A stretch of DNA of 64,000 nt from Pseudomonas fluorescens (GTDB lineage: Bacteria > Pseudomonadota > Gammaproteobacteria > Pseudomonadales > Pseudomonadaceae), in NCBI RefSeq assembly GCF_902498065.1, contig NZ_CABVIR010000001.1:186001-250000 (forward strand), given 5' to 3'. Made by a program: the position numbers and the translations under genes. The notes below the pieces were generated by a model. The model did not search any database and was not told the DNA's origin. It was given only the letters and a program-made list of their open reading frames with translations. Below, piece after piece: positions 48,966-57,426 of this stretch (position 1 is the first letter of the stretch; each line of letters starts with the position of its first letter).

Positions 48966-50317
48966 GGCTCGACCTCCAGACCAAACGGCAGCGGTTTGAT
49001 CGGTGCCTGCGCCCGCAGGCGGCCGATGTCAGAGATGCTTCGCTGACTGGCGCAGGCAATGATTTCGGCGGCGGCAGCGCCACACATGCGCCCCTGACAG
49101 CGGCCCATGCCGACCCGGCAATGGGCCTTGACCCGGTTGATCTCCCAATGGCCTTCGCGCACGACGTCGCGGATGTCGCCGGCGCGCACTTCTTCGCAGC
49201 GGCAGATCATCGCGGCGTCAGGCGTATCGGCCGCCCAGCTTTGTGGAAACACGAAGGCGCATTCCAGGCCTTGGCGAAAACGATTGATTCGTTCAAGTGC
49301 CTGCTCCAGTTGCACGCCACGCTTGGGCGCAATCACGTAGCCCATGTCTTCGAGCACGGCGAGGGCGGCCCGTTCGCCGGCCATTTCCGCCGCGTCGGCG
49401 CCCATGATGCCGGCGCCGTCACCGGCCAGATATACCTCGGCGACACTGCTGCGACCGGCGCTGTCACGCTGCGGCAGCCAGGCGCGGTTGAGCGGGTTCC
49501 AGGTGAATGCGCAACCGAGCAGATCAGCGAGTTGGGTTTCGCTGCGCAGACCGTGGGCGAAAGCCACGGCGTCGCAGTCCAGCTGATGTTCACCGTTTGA
49601 GTTGGACCAACTCAGCGACTGCACACGCTGTTCACCTTCGACGCGTTGCAAGGTTGCACCCTGATGCACCGGGATGCCGTGAGCGGTCAGCCAGCTGCGG
49701 TAGTAGATGCCTTTGGCCAATGTGGCCGGTTGCGACAACAGGCCGGGCAGGGCGCGGGCCTGGGCGCTGAACGGCGAGCTGTCGAGTACCGCGACCACCT
49801 TCGCGCCGGCCTTGGCGTATTGATACGCCACCAGATACAGCAACGGTCCGCTGCCGGCGAACACCACCCGTTCACCGATGGCGCAGCCCTGGAATTTCAG
49901 GGCAATCTGCGCCGCGCCGAGGCTGTAGACGCCCGGCAGTGTCCAGCCAGGCACCGGCAACACCCGGTCGGTGGCGCCGGTGGCGACGATCACCCGAGAG
50001 AACTCCAGCCGTGCAGCGAGCCGCCCGTGCAAAGTGTCGAGCGTGCCGGCCTCGGCGTTCCATGCCAGGGTTTCAGGACGATAGTCGAGCTGTTCGCGTA
50101 ACTCATCGATCGTCTGATGCAGCGCCTTCGCCTTGCGTGCTTCGAAGCCATACAACTTGACCGCCGAGCGTTTGAAGTTCGCCGGTTGCCGCCGATAAAT
50201 CTGCCCACCACCGCGTGCGGCTTCGTCCAGTAGCACCGGGCGCACACCATGCGCCACCAGCGTCTGCGCCGCACGAATCCCGGCCGGCCCGGCACCGACA
50301 ATCACCACCGACTTCAT
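48962..50317 (-). CDS. FAD/NAD(P)-dependent oxidoreductase, HcnB-like (second set)
   Basis: A 451-residue flavoprotein with GAGPAGIRAAQTL at the start and CRCEE...CRVGMGRCQGRMC near the C-terminus, the BFD-like [2Fe-2S] pattern. Start 50317 (MKSVVIVGAG) is preferred because GGGAGGT lies just before it. A 1.5-kb REP array separates it from the HcnA-like gene with which it should form a complex. Confidence 0.88.
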   Translation of the reverse strand: MKSVVIVGAGPAGIRAAQTLVAHGVRPVLLDEAARGGGQIYRRQPANFKRSAVKLYGFEARKAKALHQTIDELREQLDYRPETLAWNAEAGTLDTLHGRLAARLEFSRVIVATGATDRVLPVPGWTLPGVYSLGAAQIALKFQGCAIGERVVFAGSGPLLYLVAYQYAKAGAKVVAVLDSSPFSAQARALPGLLSQPATLAKGIYYRSWLTAHGIPVHQGATLQRVEGEQRVQSLSWSNSNGEHQLDCDAVAFAHGLRSETQLADLLGCAFTWNPLNRAWLPQRDSAGRSSVAEVYLAGDGAGIMGADAAEMAGERAALAVLEDMGYVIAPKRGVQLEQALERINRFRQGLECAFVFPQSWAADTPDAAMICRCEEVRAGDIRDVVREGHWEINRVKAHCRVGMGRCQGRMCGAAAAEIIACASQRSISDIGRLRAQAPIKPLPFGLEVEP

Positions 50318-50350
50318 ACCCACCTCCCTGTAGCCGATCGCCGCTGAATC

Positions 50351-51803
50351 CCTGTGGGAACCAGCCTGCTGGCGATGACGGTGGCACAGTCAACAATGAA
50401 GGGGACTGACACTCCGCCATCGCGAGCAAGCTCGCTCCCACAGTTGATTGAAGTTGGCTGAACATTGTGTGATCGACGCCGCACCCCTGTGGGAGCCAGC
50501 CTGCTGGCGATGACGGTGGCACAGTCAACAATGAGGGGGACTGACACTCCGCCATCGCGAGCAGGCTCGCTCCCACAGTTGATTGAAGTTGGCTGAACAT
50601 TGTGTGATCGACGCCGCACCCCTGTGGGAGCCAGCCTGCTGGCGATGACGGTGGCACAGTCAACAATGAAGGGGACTGACACTCCGCCATCGCGAGCAAG
50701 CTCGCTCCCACAGTTGATTGAAGTTGACTGAACATTGTGTGATCGACGCCGCCCCCCTGTGGGAGCCAGCCTGCTGGCGATGACGGTGGCACAGTCAACA
50801 ATGAGGGCGACTGACACTCCGCCATCGCGAGCAGGCTCGCTCCCACAGTTGATTGAAGTTGGCTGAACATTATGTGATCGACGCCGCACCCCTGTGGGAG
50901 CCAGCCTGCTGGCGATGACGGTGGCACAGTCAAAAATGAGGGCGACTGACACTCCGCCATCGCGAGCAAGCTCGCTCCCACAGTTGATTGAAGTTGGCTG
51001 AACATTGTGTGATCGACGCCGCCCCCCTGTGGGAGCCAGCCTGCTGGCGATGACGGTGGCACAGTCAACAATGAGGGCGACTGACACTCCGCCATCGCGA
51101 GCAGGCTCGCTCCCACAGCTGATTGAAGTTGGCTGAACATTGTGTGATCGACGCCGCCCCCCTGTGGGAGCCAGCCTGCTGGCGATGACGGTGGCAGAGT
51201 CAACAATGAGGGGGACTGACACTCCGCCATCGCGAGCAGGCTCGCTCCCACAGTTGATTGAAGTTGGCTGAACATTGTGTGATCGACACCGCCCCCCTGT
51301 GGGAGCCAGCCTGCTGGCGATGACGGTGCCACAGTCAACAATGAGGGCGACTGACACTCCGCCATCGCGAGCAGGCTCGCTCCCACAGTTGATTGAAGTT
51401 GGCTGAACATTGTGTGATCGACGCCGGACCCCTGTGGGAGCCAGCCTGCTCGCGATGACGGTGGCACAGTCAAAAATGAGGGCGACTGACACTCCGCCAT
51501 CGCGAGCAAGCTCGCTCCCACAGTTGATTGAAGTTGGCTGAACATTGTTTGATCGACGCCGCCCCCCTGTGGGAGCCAGCCTGCTGGCGATGACGGTGCC
51601 ACAGTCAACAATGAGGGCGACTGACACTCCGCCATCGCGAGCAAGCTCGCTCCCACAGTTGATTGAAGTTGGCTGAACATTTTGTGATCGACGCCGCCCC
51701 CCTGTGGGAGCTGGCTTGCCAGCGATGAGGCCATCACATGCAACATAGATATCGACTGATCCACCGCCATCGCGAGCAAGCTCGCTCCCACAGGGGATCT
51801 CGT
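50351..51803. repeat. Exact 135-bp tandem array of paired REP elements
   Basis: Units begin with CCTGTGGGA at 50351, 50486, 50621, 50756, 50891, 51026, 51161, 51296, 51431, 51566 and 51701. That is ten complete 135-bp copies and an eleventh, diverged and shorter. Each unit holds two opposed palindromes (GCCAGCCTGCTGGC and GCGAGCAAGCTCGC types) bounded by TGTGGGAGC and GCTCCCACA, so each can fold into a long stem or cruciform. Copies differ by only a few bases. 135 is a multiple of 3, so long stop-free frames cross the array; they are not genes. Confidence 0.97.
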
Positions 51804-51824
51804 TTCGGCAGACAGAAAAGGTGG

Positions 51825-52115
51825 TCATAGCGATCGCCCCGGTTCACGGCTGATGTGCTCGCCGGCTTCAAGCAGCGTCGAACACGCGCGCACGCGCCGG
51901 CCATCACCCAGGCGGACCCAGCAGTCCTGACACGCGCCCATCAAGCAAAACCCGGCACGGAGCTCCGCGCTGAAATCGCTGCCGCGCAAGTGTTCGCTGC
52001 AGGTCAGTACGGCGGTCAGCACGGTATCGCCGAGCAGCCCGCTGGCCGGTGCACCGTCCAGGGTAAAGTTCACGGCCGGGCGGTCGCCTTCGGCCAGTCG
52101 TTTCAGCAGAGCCAT
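51825..52115 (-). CDS. [2Fe-2S] ferredoxin-like subunit, HcnA-like (second set)
   Basis: A 96-residue protein with CLMGACQDC and a later C (RACST), the four-cysteine [2Fe-2S] pattern. Start 52115 (MALLKRLAEG) lies 7 bases after the permease stop. Its partner HcnB-like gene is 1.5 kb downstream across the REP array, an unusual split for such subunits. Confidence 0.88.
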   Translation of the reverse strand: MALLKRLAEGDRPAVNFTLDGAPASGLLGDTVLTAVLTCSEHLRGSDFSAELRAGFCLMGACQDCWVRLGDGRRVRACSTLLEAGEHISREPGRSL

Positions 52116-52122
52116 GGCGCCC

Positions 52123-52917
52123 TCATTGTTTACCCACCAGAACCCGATCCAGGCCGTAGACCCGATCAAGCAGAATCATCGTCAGCGCGGTCAGTGCGAT
52201 CACCAGTGCCGACACCGCCGCCATCATCGGATCGATGGATTCAGTGGCGTACACGTACATCCGCACCGGCAAGGTTTGCGTGGCCGGCGAGGTAACGAAG
52301 ATCGACAGCGTGACCTCGTCGAAACTGTTGATGAACGCCAGCAGCCAGCCACCGGCGACCCCCGGCAGAATCATCGGCAAGGTGATCTGGCGGAACAGCG
52401 TGAAGCGCCCGGCACCCAACGATTGCGCCGCGTGTTCGGCGCTGCGATCCAGGCCGATGGCCGAGGCCAGCACCAGGCGCAGCACATATGGCGTGATCAC
52501 CAGCACGTGAGCAAAAATCAGCCAGGCAAAACTGCCGTTGACGCCCATCAGCGCAAACAACCGCAGCAGTGCCACGCCCAACACCAGATGCGGAATGATG
52601 ATCGGCGACAGAAACAGGCCATTGAAAAAGTCCCGTCCCGGAAACTCGAAACGGGTGATCGCCAATGCCGCCGGCACTGCAATCAGCGTCGCCAGGCTGG
52701 CCGCGCAGAACGCCAGAATCAGACTGTTGTAGAACGCATCGACGAAGTCGGCGCGCTCGAATACCGCACGGAACCAGCGCAGGGAAAATTCCGTGGTCGG
52801 CAGGCTCAAAGTGTTTTCCGGGGTGAACGCCACGAGGCAGACCACCACCAGCGGCGCCAGCATGAACACCACCACCAGGGTATGGAACAGCAGGGCGAAA
52901 GGACCGTTCTTGGACAT
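52123..52917 (-). CDS. ABC transporter permease, PotC type
   Basis: A 264-residue inner-membrane permease with about six helices and an EAA loop (AAQSLGAGRFTLFRQITLPMILPGVAGG). It pairs with the PotB-like permease 6 bases upstream. Confidence 0.9.
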   Translation of the reverse strand: MSKNGPFALLFHTLVVVFMLAPLVVVCLVAFTPENTLSLPTTEFSLRWFRAVFERADFVDAFYNSLILAFCAASLATLIAVPAALAITRFEFPGRDFFNGLFLSPIIIPHLVLGVALLRLFALMGVNGSFAWLIFAHVLVITPYVLRLVLASAIGLDRSAEHAAQSLGAGRFTLFRQITLPMILPGVAGGWLLAFINSFDEVTLSIFVTSPATQTLPVRMYVYATESIDPMMAAVSALVIALTALTMILLDRVYGLDRVLVGKQ

Positions 52918-52923
52918 GACGAG

Positions 52924-53793
52924 TTATCCCAATGACTTCTTGTAGCGGCCTTCGATCATCCGGTTCCACGACAGCATGATCAGCAGGTTGAGCAACAACA
53001 GCGCAACGGCGATGGCCGCGCCCATCGGCCAGTTGAGCTCCGACAGGTACTGGTCGTAGATCAGCGTGGCGACCATCTTGATGCGGCGTCCGCCGAGCAG
53101 GCCGGGAATGGCGAAGGAGCTGGCGGCGAGGCCGAACACGATCAATGTGCCGGAGAGCACGCCGGGCATGATTTGCGGCAACACCACCTGGCGCATCACC
53201 GTGAAGTGACTGGCCCCTAGCGACATCGCCGCTTGTTCGGCGGCCGGGTCGAGTTTTTGCAGCGAGGTCCAGACCGGAATGATCATGAACGGCAGCATCA
53301 CGTGAACCAGTGCAATCACCACCGCGAACGGCGTGTACAACAGCTTCACCGGTGAGCCGCCGAAGGCTTGCAGGGTTTGATTGACCAGGCCGTCGGCGCC
53401 GAGCAACAGGCTCCAGCCGAAGGCGCGCACCACCACCGAAATCAGCAACGGCGTGAGGATCAGAATCAAAAAAATCGAACGCCATGGCGCGCCCATGCGG
53501 CTGAGGATGTAAGCCTCGGGCACACCGATCACCACGCACAACAGGGTGGTCAGGGCGCTGATCCAGAACGTGCGCAGGAAGATTTCGTAGAAGTACGGGT
53601 CTCCCAACAGGCTGCTGTAATGGTCGACGGTGTAGGCGTCACCGTTGATGCCCGAGCTGTAGTCGAAGACGTTGAACGACAACACCAGCGTCAGCAGCAG
53701 CGGGATCACCAGCAGGCAGACGTACAACGCCAGCGCCGGTGCCGACAGCAGGTAACCCTGACGTCCCTGGCGAAGGGCCACGAGCGTACTCAT
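52924..53793 (-). CDS. ABC transporter permease, PotB type
   Basis: A 289-residue permease with about six helices and an EAA loop (AAMSLGASHFTVMRQVVLPQIMPGVLSG). Start 53793 (MSTLVALRQG) overlaps the ATPase stop by 4 bases; a longer upstream frame would run into the ATPase gene. Confidence 0.9.
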   Translation of the reverse strand: MSTLVALRQGRQGYLLSAPALALYVCLLVIPLLLTLVLSFNVFDYSSGINGDAYTVDHYSSLLGDPYFYEIFLRTFWISALTTLLCVVIGVPEAYILSRMGAPWRSIFLILILTPLLISVVVRAFGWSLLLGADGLVNQTLQAFGGSPVKLLYTPFAVVIALVHVMLPFMIIPVWTSLQKLDPAAEQAAMSLGASHFTVMRQVVLPQIMPGVLSGTLIVFGLAASSFAIPGLLGGRRIKMVATLIYDQYLSELNWPMGAAIAVALLLLNLLIMLSWNRMIEGRYKKSLG

Positions 53794-54809
53794 GCCGACA
53801 CCTCGTCGACACTCAGCACCCGCAGCAGCGCCGCGTCCCAGTCGAGGCCGACCGGCGTGCCTTCGTTCATGGGTGCCGAGCCGTCGTTGCGGCGCACCAC
53901 GCTGAGTTCGCCGAGGCTGGTCGAAACGCCGTACAACCATTGGCTGCCGAGAAAGAAGCGGCTGACGATTTTGCCTTGCAGACGGCCGTGATCGTGTTCC
54001 CGCAGATCGATTTTTTCCGGCCGCAGGCTGAGGGTCAGTTCACCGCCGCTGCGGACCTGAACCACACCCGCACTGTCACGTTCGCCGGGCAGCAGATTGG
54101 CCTTGCCGACAAACCCGGAAATGAACTCGGTGCGCGGGTGTTCGTAGAGGGTGTAAGGCGCGTCGATCTGGGTGATGCGCCCGGCCTGCATCACCACCAC
54201 GCGGTCACTGATGGACAGCGCTTCGGACTGGTCGTGAGTGACCATCAACGTGGTGATCCCGACTTCGCGCTGGATGCGGCGGATCTCGAATTGCATCTCT
54301 TCGCGCAGGTTGGCGTCGAGGTTGGACAGCGGCTCGTCGAGCAGCAGCACCGGCGGTTCGATCACCAGCGCCCGGGCCAGCGCCACACGTTGGCGCTGAC
54401 CGCCGGAGAGTTCTCGTGGGTAACGCTCGGCATGCTGATCCAGGCGCACCAGTTTCAACACCCGATCCACGCGCTGCTGCAATTCGCCGTTGGCCACTTT
54501 GCGCATGCGCAGGCCGAAGGCGACGTTGTCCTTGACGGTCATGTGCGGGAACAACGCATAACTCTGGAACACCACGCCCAAACCACGGCTGGCGGGTTTG
54601 GCGTGGGTGATGTCGCGACCGTCGAGCAGAATGCGCCCGCTGGTGACTTCGACGAAGCCGGCGATCATTTGCAGGGTGGTGGTTTTGCCACAGCCGGAAG
54701 GGCCGAGCAGGGACACGAACTCGCCTTTCTCGACCGAGAGGTTGGTGGCGACGACGGCGTCGATTTCGCCGTAACGCTTGCCGAGTCCTTCAAGTTGCAC
54801 AAAAGCCAT
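53790..54809 (-). CDS. ABC transporter ATP-binding protein, PotA type
   Basis: A 339-residue ATPase with Walker A GPSGCGKT (about 37-44), signature LSGGQRQR, Walker B LLLDEPLSNLD, and a C-terminal TOBE-type regulatory domain (about 260-339). It is the first gene of the transporter/HcnABC-like operon, 242 bases from the divergent IclR gene. Confidence 0.92.
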   Translation of the reverse strand: MAFVQLEGLGKRYGEIDAVVATNLSVEKGEFVSLLGPSGCGKTTTLQMIAGFVEVTSGRILLDGRDITHAKPASRGLGVVFQSYALFPHMTVKDNVAFGLRMRKVANGELQQRVDRVLKLVRLDQHAERYPRELSGGQRQRVALARALVIEPPVLLLDEPLSNLDANLREEMQFEIRRIQREVGITTLMVTHDQSEALSISDRVVVMQAGRITQIDAPYTLYEHPRTEFISGFVGKANLLPGERDSAGVVQVRSGGELTLSLRPEKIDLREHDHGRLQGKIVSRFFLGSQWLYGVSTSLGELSVVRRNDGSAPMNEGTPVGLDWDAALLRVLSVDEVSA

Positions 54810-55051
54810 AACTGCGCTCCACCTGAGATTGTTATGCGCGGCCTGAGGTCGCGCTTTTTTGTATGGGCAGATACGAAAGGGTCTTGCGGGGTGCGTTGGC
54901 GCTCGACTTGAGTCGGCTGCCGCTGTTGTTCGAATCGCCCCTGTGGACGCAGATTAGGACGAAGACTAGGATGGGCTCAATGGCCTATTTCACTGAATCG
55001 ATGGTTATTTTCAGTTTCATTCAGTGAGTAAATAAATCATCGAGAAATGTC

Positions 55052-55888
55052 ATGACTGATTCCATTGAGCGGAATGAAAACAAAAATGAAGTCGGCGTGG
55101 GCGCTGTCTCGCGACTGTTTGCGGTGCTGCGCAGTTTGGGTGACACCGTCGAGGGTGGGGAGCGCGTGACGCAACTGGCCCAGCGCATCGGTTTGTCACA
55201 ACCGACCACGCACCGTTTGCTGCGCAGCCTGATGGACGAGGGCATGGTCGAGCAGGACGTGCGCAGCAAACGCTATCGCCTGAGCCTGGATTTTTTTGCG
55301 TTGGCGGCGCGCGCCGGCAACACCGGAAACCTGCGCGAACTGGTGCGGCCATCGTTGCTGCGATTGTCGGCCTCGCTGGGGGATTCGTTGTTTTTGCTGG
55401 CGCGCAGCGGGTTTGATGCGATCTGCCTGGACCGCAGTGAAGGGCCGTTTCCAATTCGCACCTTTACCGGCGACATCGGCGGGCGGGTGGCGTTGGGCGT
55501 GGGCCAGGGCAGTCTGGCGATTCTGGCGTTCCTGCCGGAAGAGGAGCGCGACACGGTGATCCATTACAACCTGCCGCGACTGAAGGATTTCCATCTGTAT
55601 GACGAGGTGTTCCTGCGTTCGGAAGTCGAGAACGTGCGCGCCCTCGGTTACGCCGGGCGCAATACCGGCGTGCTGCAAGGCATGGCCGGCGTAGCGGTGC
55701 CTATTCTGGATCGTGAGGGGCGAGCGGTGGCGGCGTTGAGTGTGGCCACTGTGAGTGACCGCTTGGGGCCGGACCGTTTGCCGACGGTGGTAGACATGCT
55801 CAAGCGCGAAGCGGCGCTGATCGGGCCGCGGATCAATCCCTTTGATCCACTATTGCGCCGGCCATCTCAAGTTTTCGGGCAGGGTTGA
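55052..55888 (+). CDS. IclR-family regulator
   Basis: A 278-residue regulator with an N-terminal winged HTH (about 12-75, RIGLSQPTTHRLLRSLMDEGMV) and a C-terminal IclR effector domain. It is divergent from the Pot-type/HcnABC-like operon and is the likely controller of it. The gap 54810-55051 contains the divergent promoters; no clear palindrome was identified. Confidence 0.88.
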   Translation: MTDSIERNENKNEVGVGAVSRLFAVLRSLGDTVEGGERVTQLAQRIGLSQPTTHRLLRSLMDEGMVEQDVRSKRYRLSLDFFALAARAGNTGNLRELVRPSLLRLSASLGDSLFLLARSGFDAICLDRSEGPFPIRTFTGDIGGRVALGVGQGSLAILAFLPEEERDTVIHYNLPRLKDFHLYDEVFLRSEVENVRALGYAGRNTGVLQGMAGVAVPILDREGRAVAALSVATVSDRLGPDRLPTVVDMLKREAALIGPRINPFDPLLRRPSQVFGQG

Positions 55889-55905
55889 AACCACCACAAA
55901 TCCCC

Positions 55906-55995
55906 TGTGGGAGCGAGCCTGCTCGCGATAGCGGACTGACAGTCGATATCGATATTGTCTGACACACCGCTATCGCGAGCAGGCTCGCTCCCACA
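55906..55995. repeat. REP pair, 29-bp perfect inverted repeat
   Basis: Arms 55906-55934 and 55967-55995 are exact reverse complements over 29 bases, spaced 32. They lie between the convergent IclR and anti-sigma genes. Confidence 0.92.
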
Positions 55996-56012
55996 TTTGA
56001 TCAGTGGTGTAT

Positions 56013-56765
56013 TCAGAACTGCACGGTTTGCTTTAGCATTTTCGCCGCAGGCGTGTCTGTCGGGCTGACCATCGCGTAGTTGTAACCGCCCCCCGACCAG
56101 TACTCGGCCTGCAATTCACCGTCACTGCGACTGCCCCTCGGCAGCAGGAAGTTTCGCGGCCCCGGCGGGCGCACGTAGAAGCTGACTTTGTGCCCGCTGC
56201 GGTCCTCATAAACCACCATCGCCGCCGGCCCCTGCTCGGTACTGAGCAGGCGCCCGCTGACCGGTTTGAACCCTGCGCCGGAAAGGTCCGGCAAGCGATG
56301 GGCCTGGGTGAAATAACGGTCGAGCCAACCCTGCATATCGCCGTCATCACTGACCTTGTAATCCGCCGGCAACATGCCTTGCTGAGCAAACAACCGATAG
56401 GCCTGCATCGCATCGGCCATCGGCGCGGCAGCGCTGAGGAGGGTCATCTCCCGCGCCTGCCAACCGCTGACCCCACCGATGCCGACGGCAATCAGCAGCA
56501 CGGCAGCGCTGGCCAGATGGCGGCGCGATTGGCGTTTGAGGCGCCGACGAATCAGCGCCGGGTCGAGGTCCGGGTTGGCCGGTTGCTGCAACGCGCCGCT
56601 GAGGGCCGCGCGCAGTTGCTGGGCGTCCTGCTGCCAGGCGCGGACCTGTGCAGACATTTCCACGTTACCGGCCAGAAAAGTCTCCACCATGCGTCGGTCG
56701 TCATCATTGAGTTGGTGGTCCACATACGCGTGCAGGTCACGCTCGCTCGGGGGCATGCTGATCAT
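56013..56765 (-). CDS. Anti-sigma factor (membrane-bound)
   Basis: A 250-residue protein. The N-terminal part (about 1-75) resembles a zinc-finger-type anti-sigma domain (DLHAYVDHQLNDDDRRMVETFL), followed by one membrane helix (about 83-100) and a periplasmic domain. It overlaps the sigma gene by 4 bases (ATGA). It should hold the ECF factor inactive until an envelope or oxidative signal arrives. Confidence 0.88.
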   Translation of the reverse strand: MISMPPSERDLHAYVDHQLNDDDRRMVETFLAGNVEMSAQVRAWQQDAQQLRAALSGALQQPANPDLDPALIRRRLKRQSRRHLASAAVLLIAVGIGGVSGWQAREMTLLSAAAPMADAMQAYRLFAQQGMLPADYKVSDDGDMQGWLDRYFTQAHRLPDLSGAGFKPVSGRLLSTEQGPAAMVVYEDRSGHKVSFYVRPPGPRNFLLPRGSRSDGELQAEYWSGGGYNYAMVSPTDTPAAKMLKQTVQF

Positions 56766-57268
56766 TTGAGTCTCCGCAGAGAAGGGCGGGTGATTTCGCC
56801 GTCGCTGAGTTGGCGCAAGGCCTGGCGGGCGCGGGACAGGCGCGACATGACGGTGCCGACGGGAACGTCGAGGATCTCGGCGACCTCCTTGTAACTCAGG
56901 CCTTCAACCGACACCCAGAGCAGCAGCGCACGCTGTTCGGTGTTGAGCTGATCGAAGGCTTGCAAGGTCGATTGGGCGATCACGGTGCGTTCTACCGACG
57001 GCTGGGAATCGTCACGTCCGGTAAAGAATTCGAGCATCCGTGCATAACGCCGCGAGCGTCGGTGAGCGTCGAGAAATTGCCGATAAAGAATCGAAAACAG
57101 CCAGGCCCGCAAGTCGCCTTCGGGGCGTTTGTCGCTCCAGCTCGACAGCGCCCGCTCAAGGCTCGACTGCACCAGATCGTCGGCGCTGCTGGGGTTGCGC
57201 GTCAACGACACGGCAAAGCGGCGCAACCTGGGAATGATTTCACTCAGTTGTTCGTCAATTTCGTTCAT
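56762..57268 (-). CDS. ECF-family RNA polymerase sigma factor
   Basis: A 168-residue sigma factor with region 2 (about 10-75, SADDLVQSSLERAL, LFSILYRQFLDAHRR) and region 4 (about 110-160, YKEVAEILDVPVGTVMSRLSRAR). Start 57268 (MNEIDEQLSE) is chosen by alignment; an upstream frame reaches into the promoter. The motif before its own start matches the one before the divergent peroxidase gene, so it probably activates both. Confidence 0.9.
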   Translation of the reverse strand: MNEIDEQLSEIIPRLRRFAVSLTRNPSSADDLVQSSLERALSSWSDKRPEGDLRAWLFSILYRQFLDAHRRSRRYARMLEFFTGRDDSQPSVERTVIAQSTLQAFDQLNTEQRALLLWVSVEGLSYKEVAEILDVPVGTVMSRLSRARQALRQLSDGEITRPSLRRLK

Positions 57269-57303
57269 CAGTTTCTGACTAGTCACTACGCTGTGGACTA
57301 GGA

Positions 57304-57329
57304 AGACGCCCGGCACTTGAGGTTATTCC
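57304..57329 (-). promoter_or_regulatory. Putative ECF-dependent promoter of the sigma/anti-sigma operon
   Basis: On the minus strand GGAATAACC begins at 57329 and CGTCT begins at 57308, 21 bases from start to start. It lies 36 bases before the sigma start and shares motif and spacing with the divergent promoter. Confidence 0.7.
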
Positions 57330-57357
57330 ACGCCCGAAAAAATAAATACCGCGCGAT

Positions 57358-57383
57358 GGAATAAACCTTCGTGGGATTCGTCT
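57358..57383 (+). promoter_or_regulatory. Putative ECF-dependent promoter of the peroxidase operon
   Basis: GGAATAAACC begins at 57358 and CGTCT at 57379, again 21 bases from start to start. GGAAT/CGTC pairs are typical ECF -35/-10 elements. The peroxidase start is 44 bases on. Confidence 0.7.
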
Positions 57384-57426
57384 GCTTGATCCTTCTAACT
57401 TGTGGCCGATGGCCCTGGAGTCTTTC

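Noticed and set aside
50351..51803. CRISPR-like array
   Set aside because: The units are near-identical over their full 135 bases with no variable spacers, and no cas genes are present.
50103..51828. Two long minus-strand reading frames (about 560 and 500 residues) made of 45-residue repeats
   Set aside because: They are translations of the 135-bp REP array in two frames. The period is a multiple of 3, the peptides (GASLLAMA, CGSELARDG types) are usual REP translations, and the frames run into a real gene.
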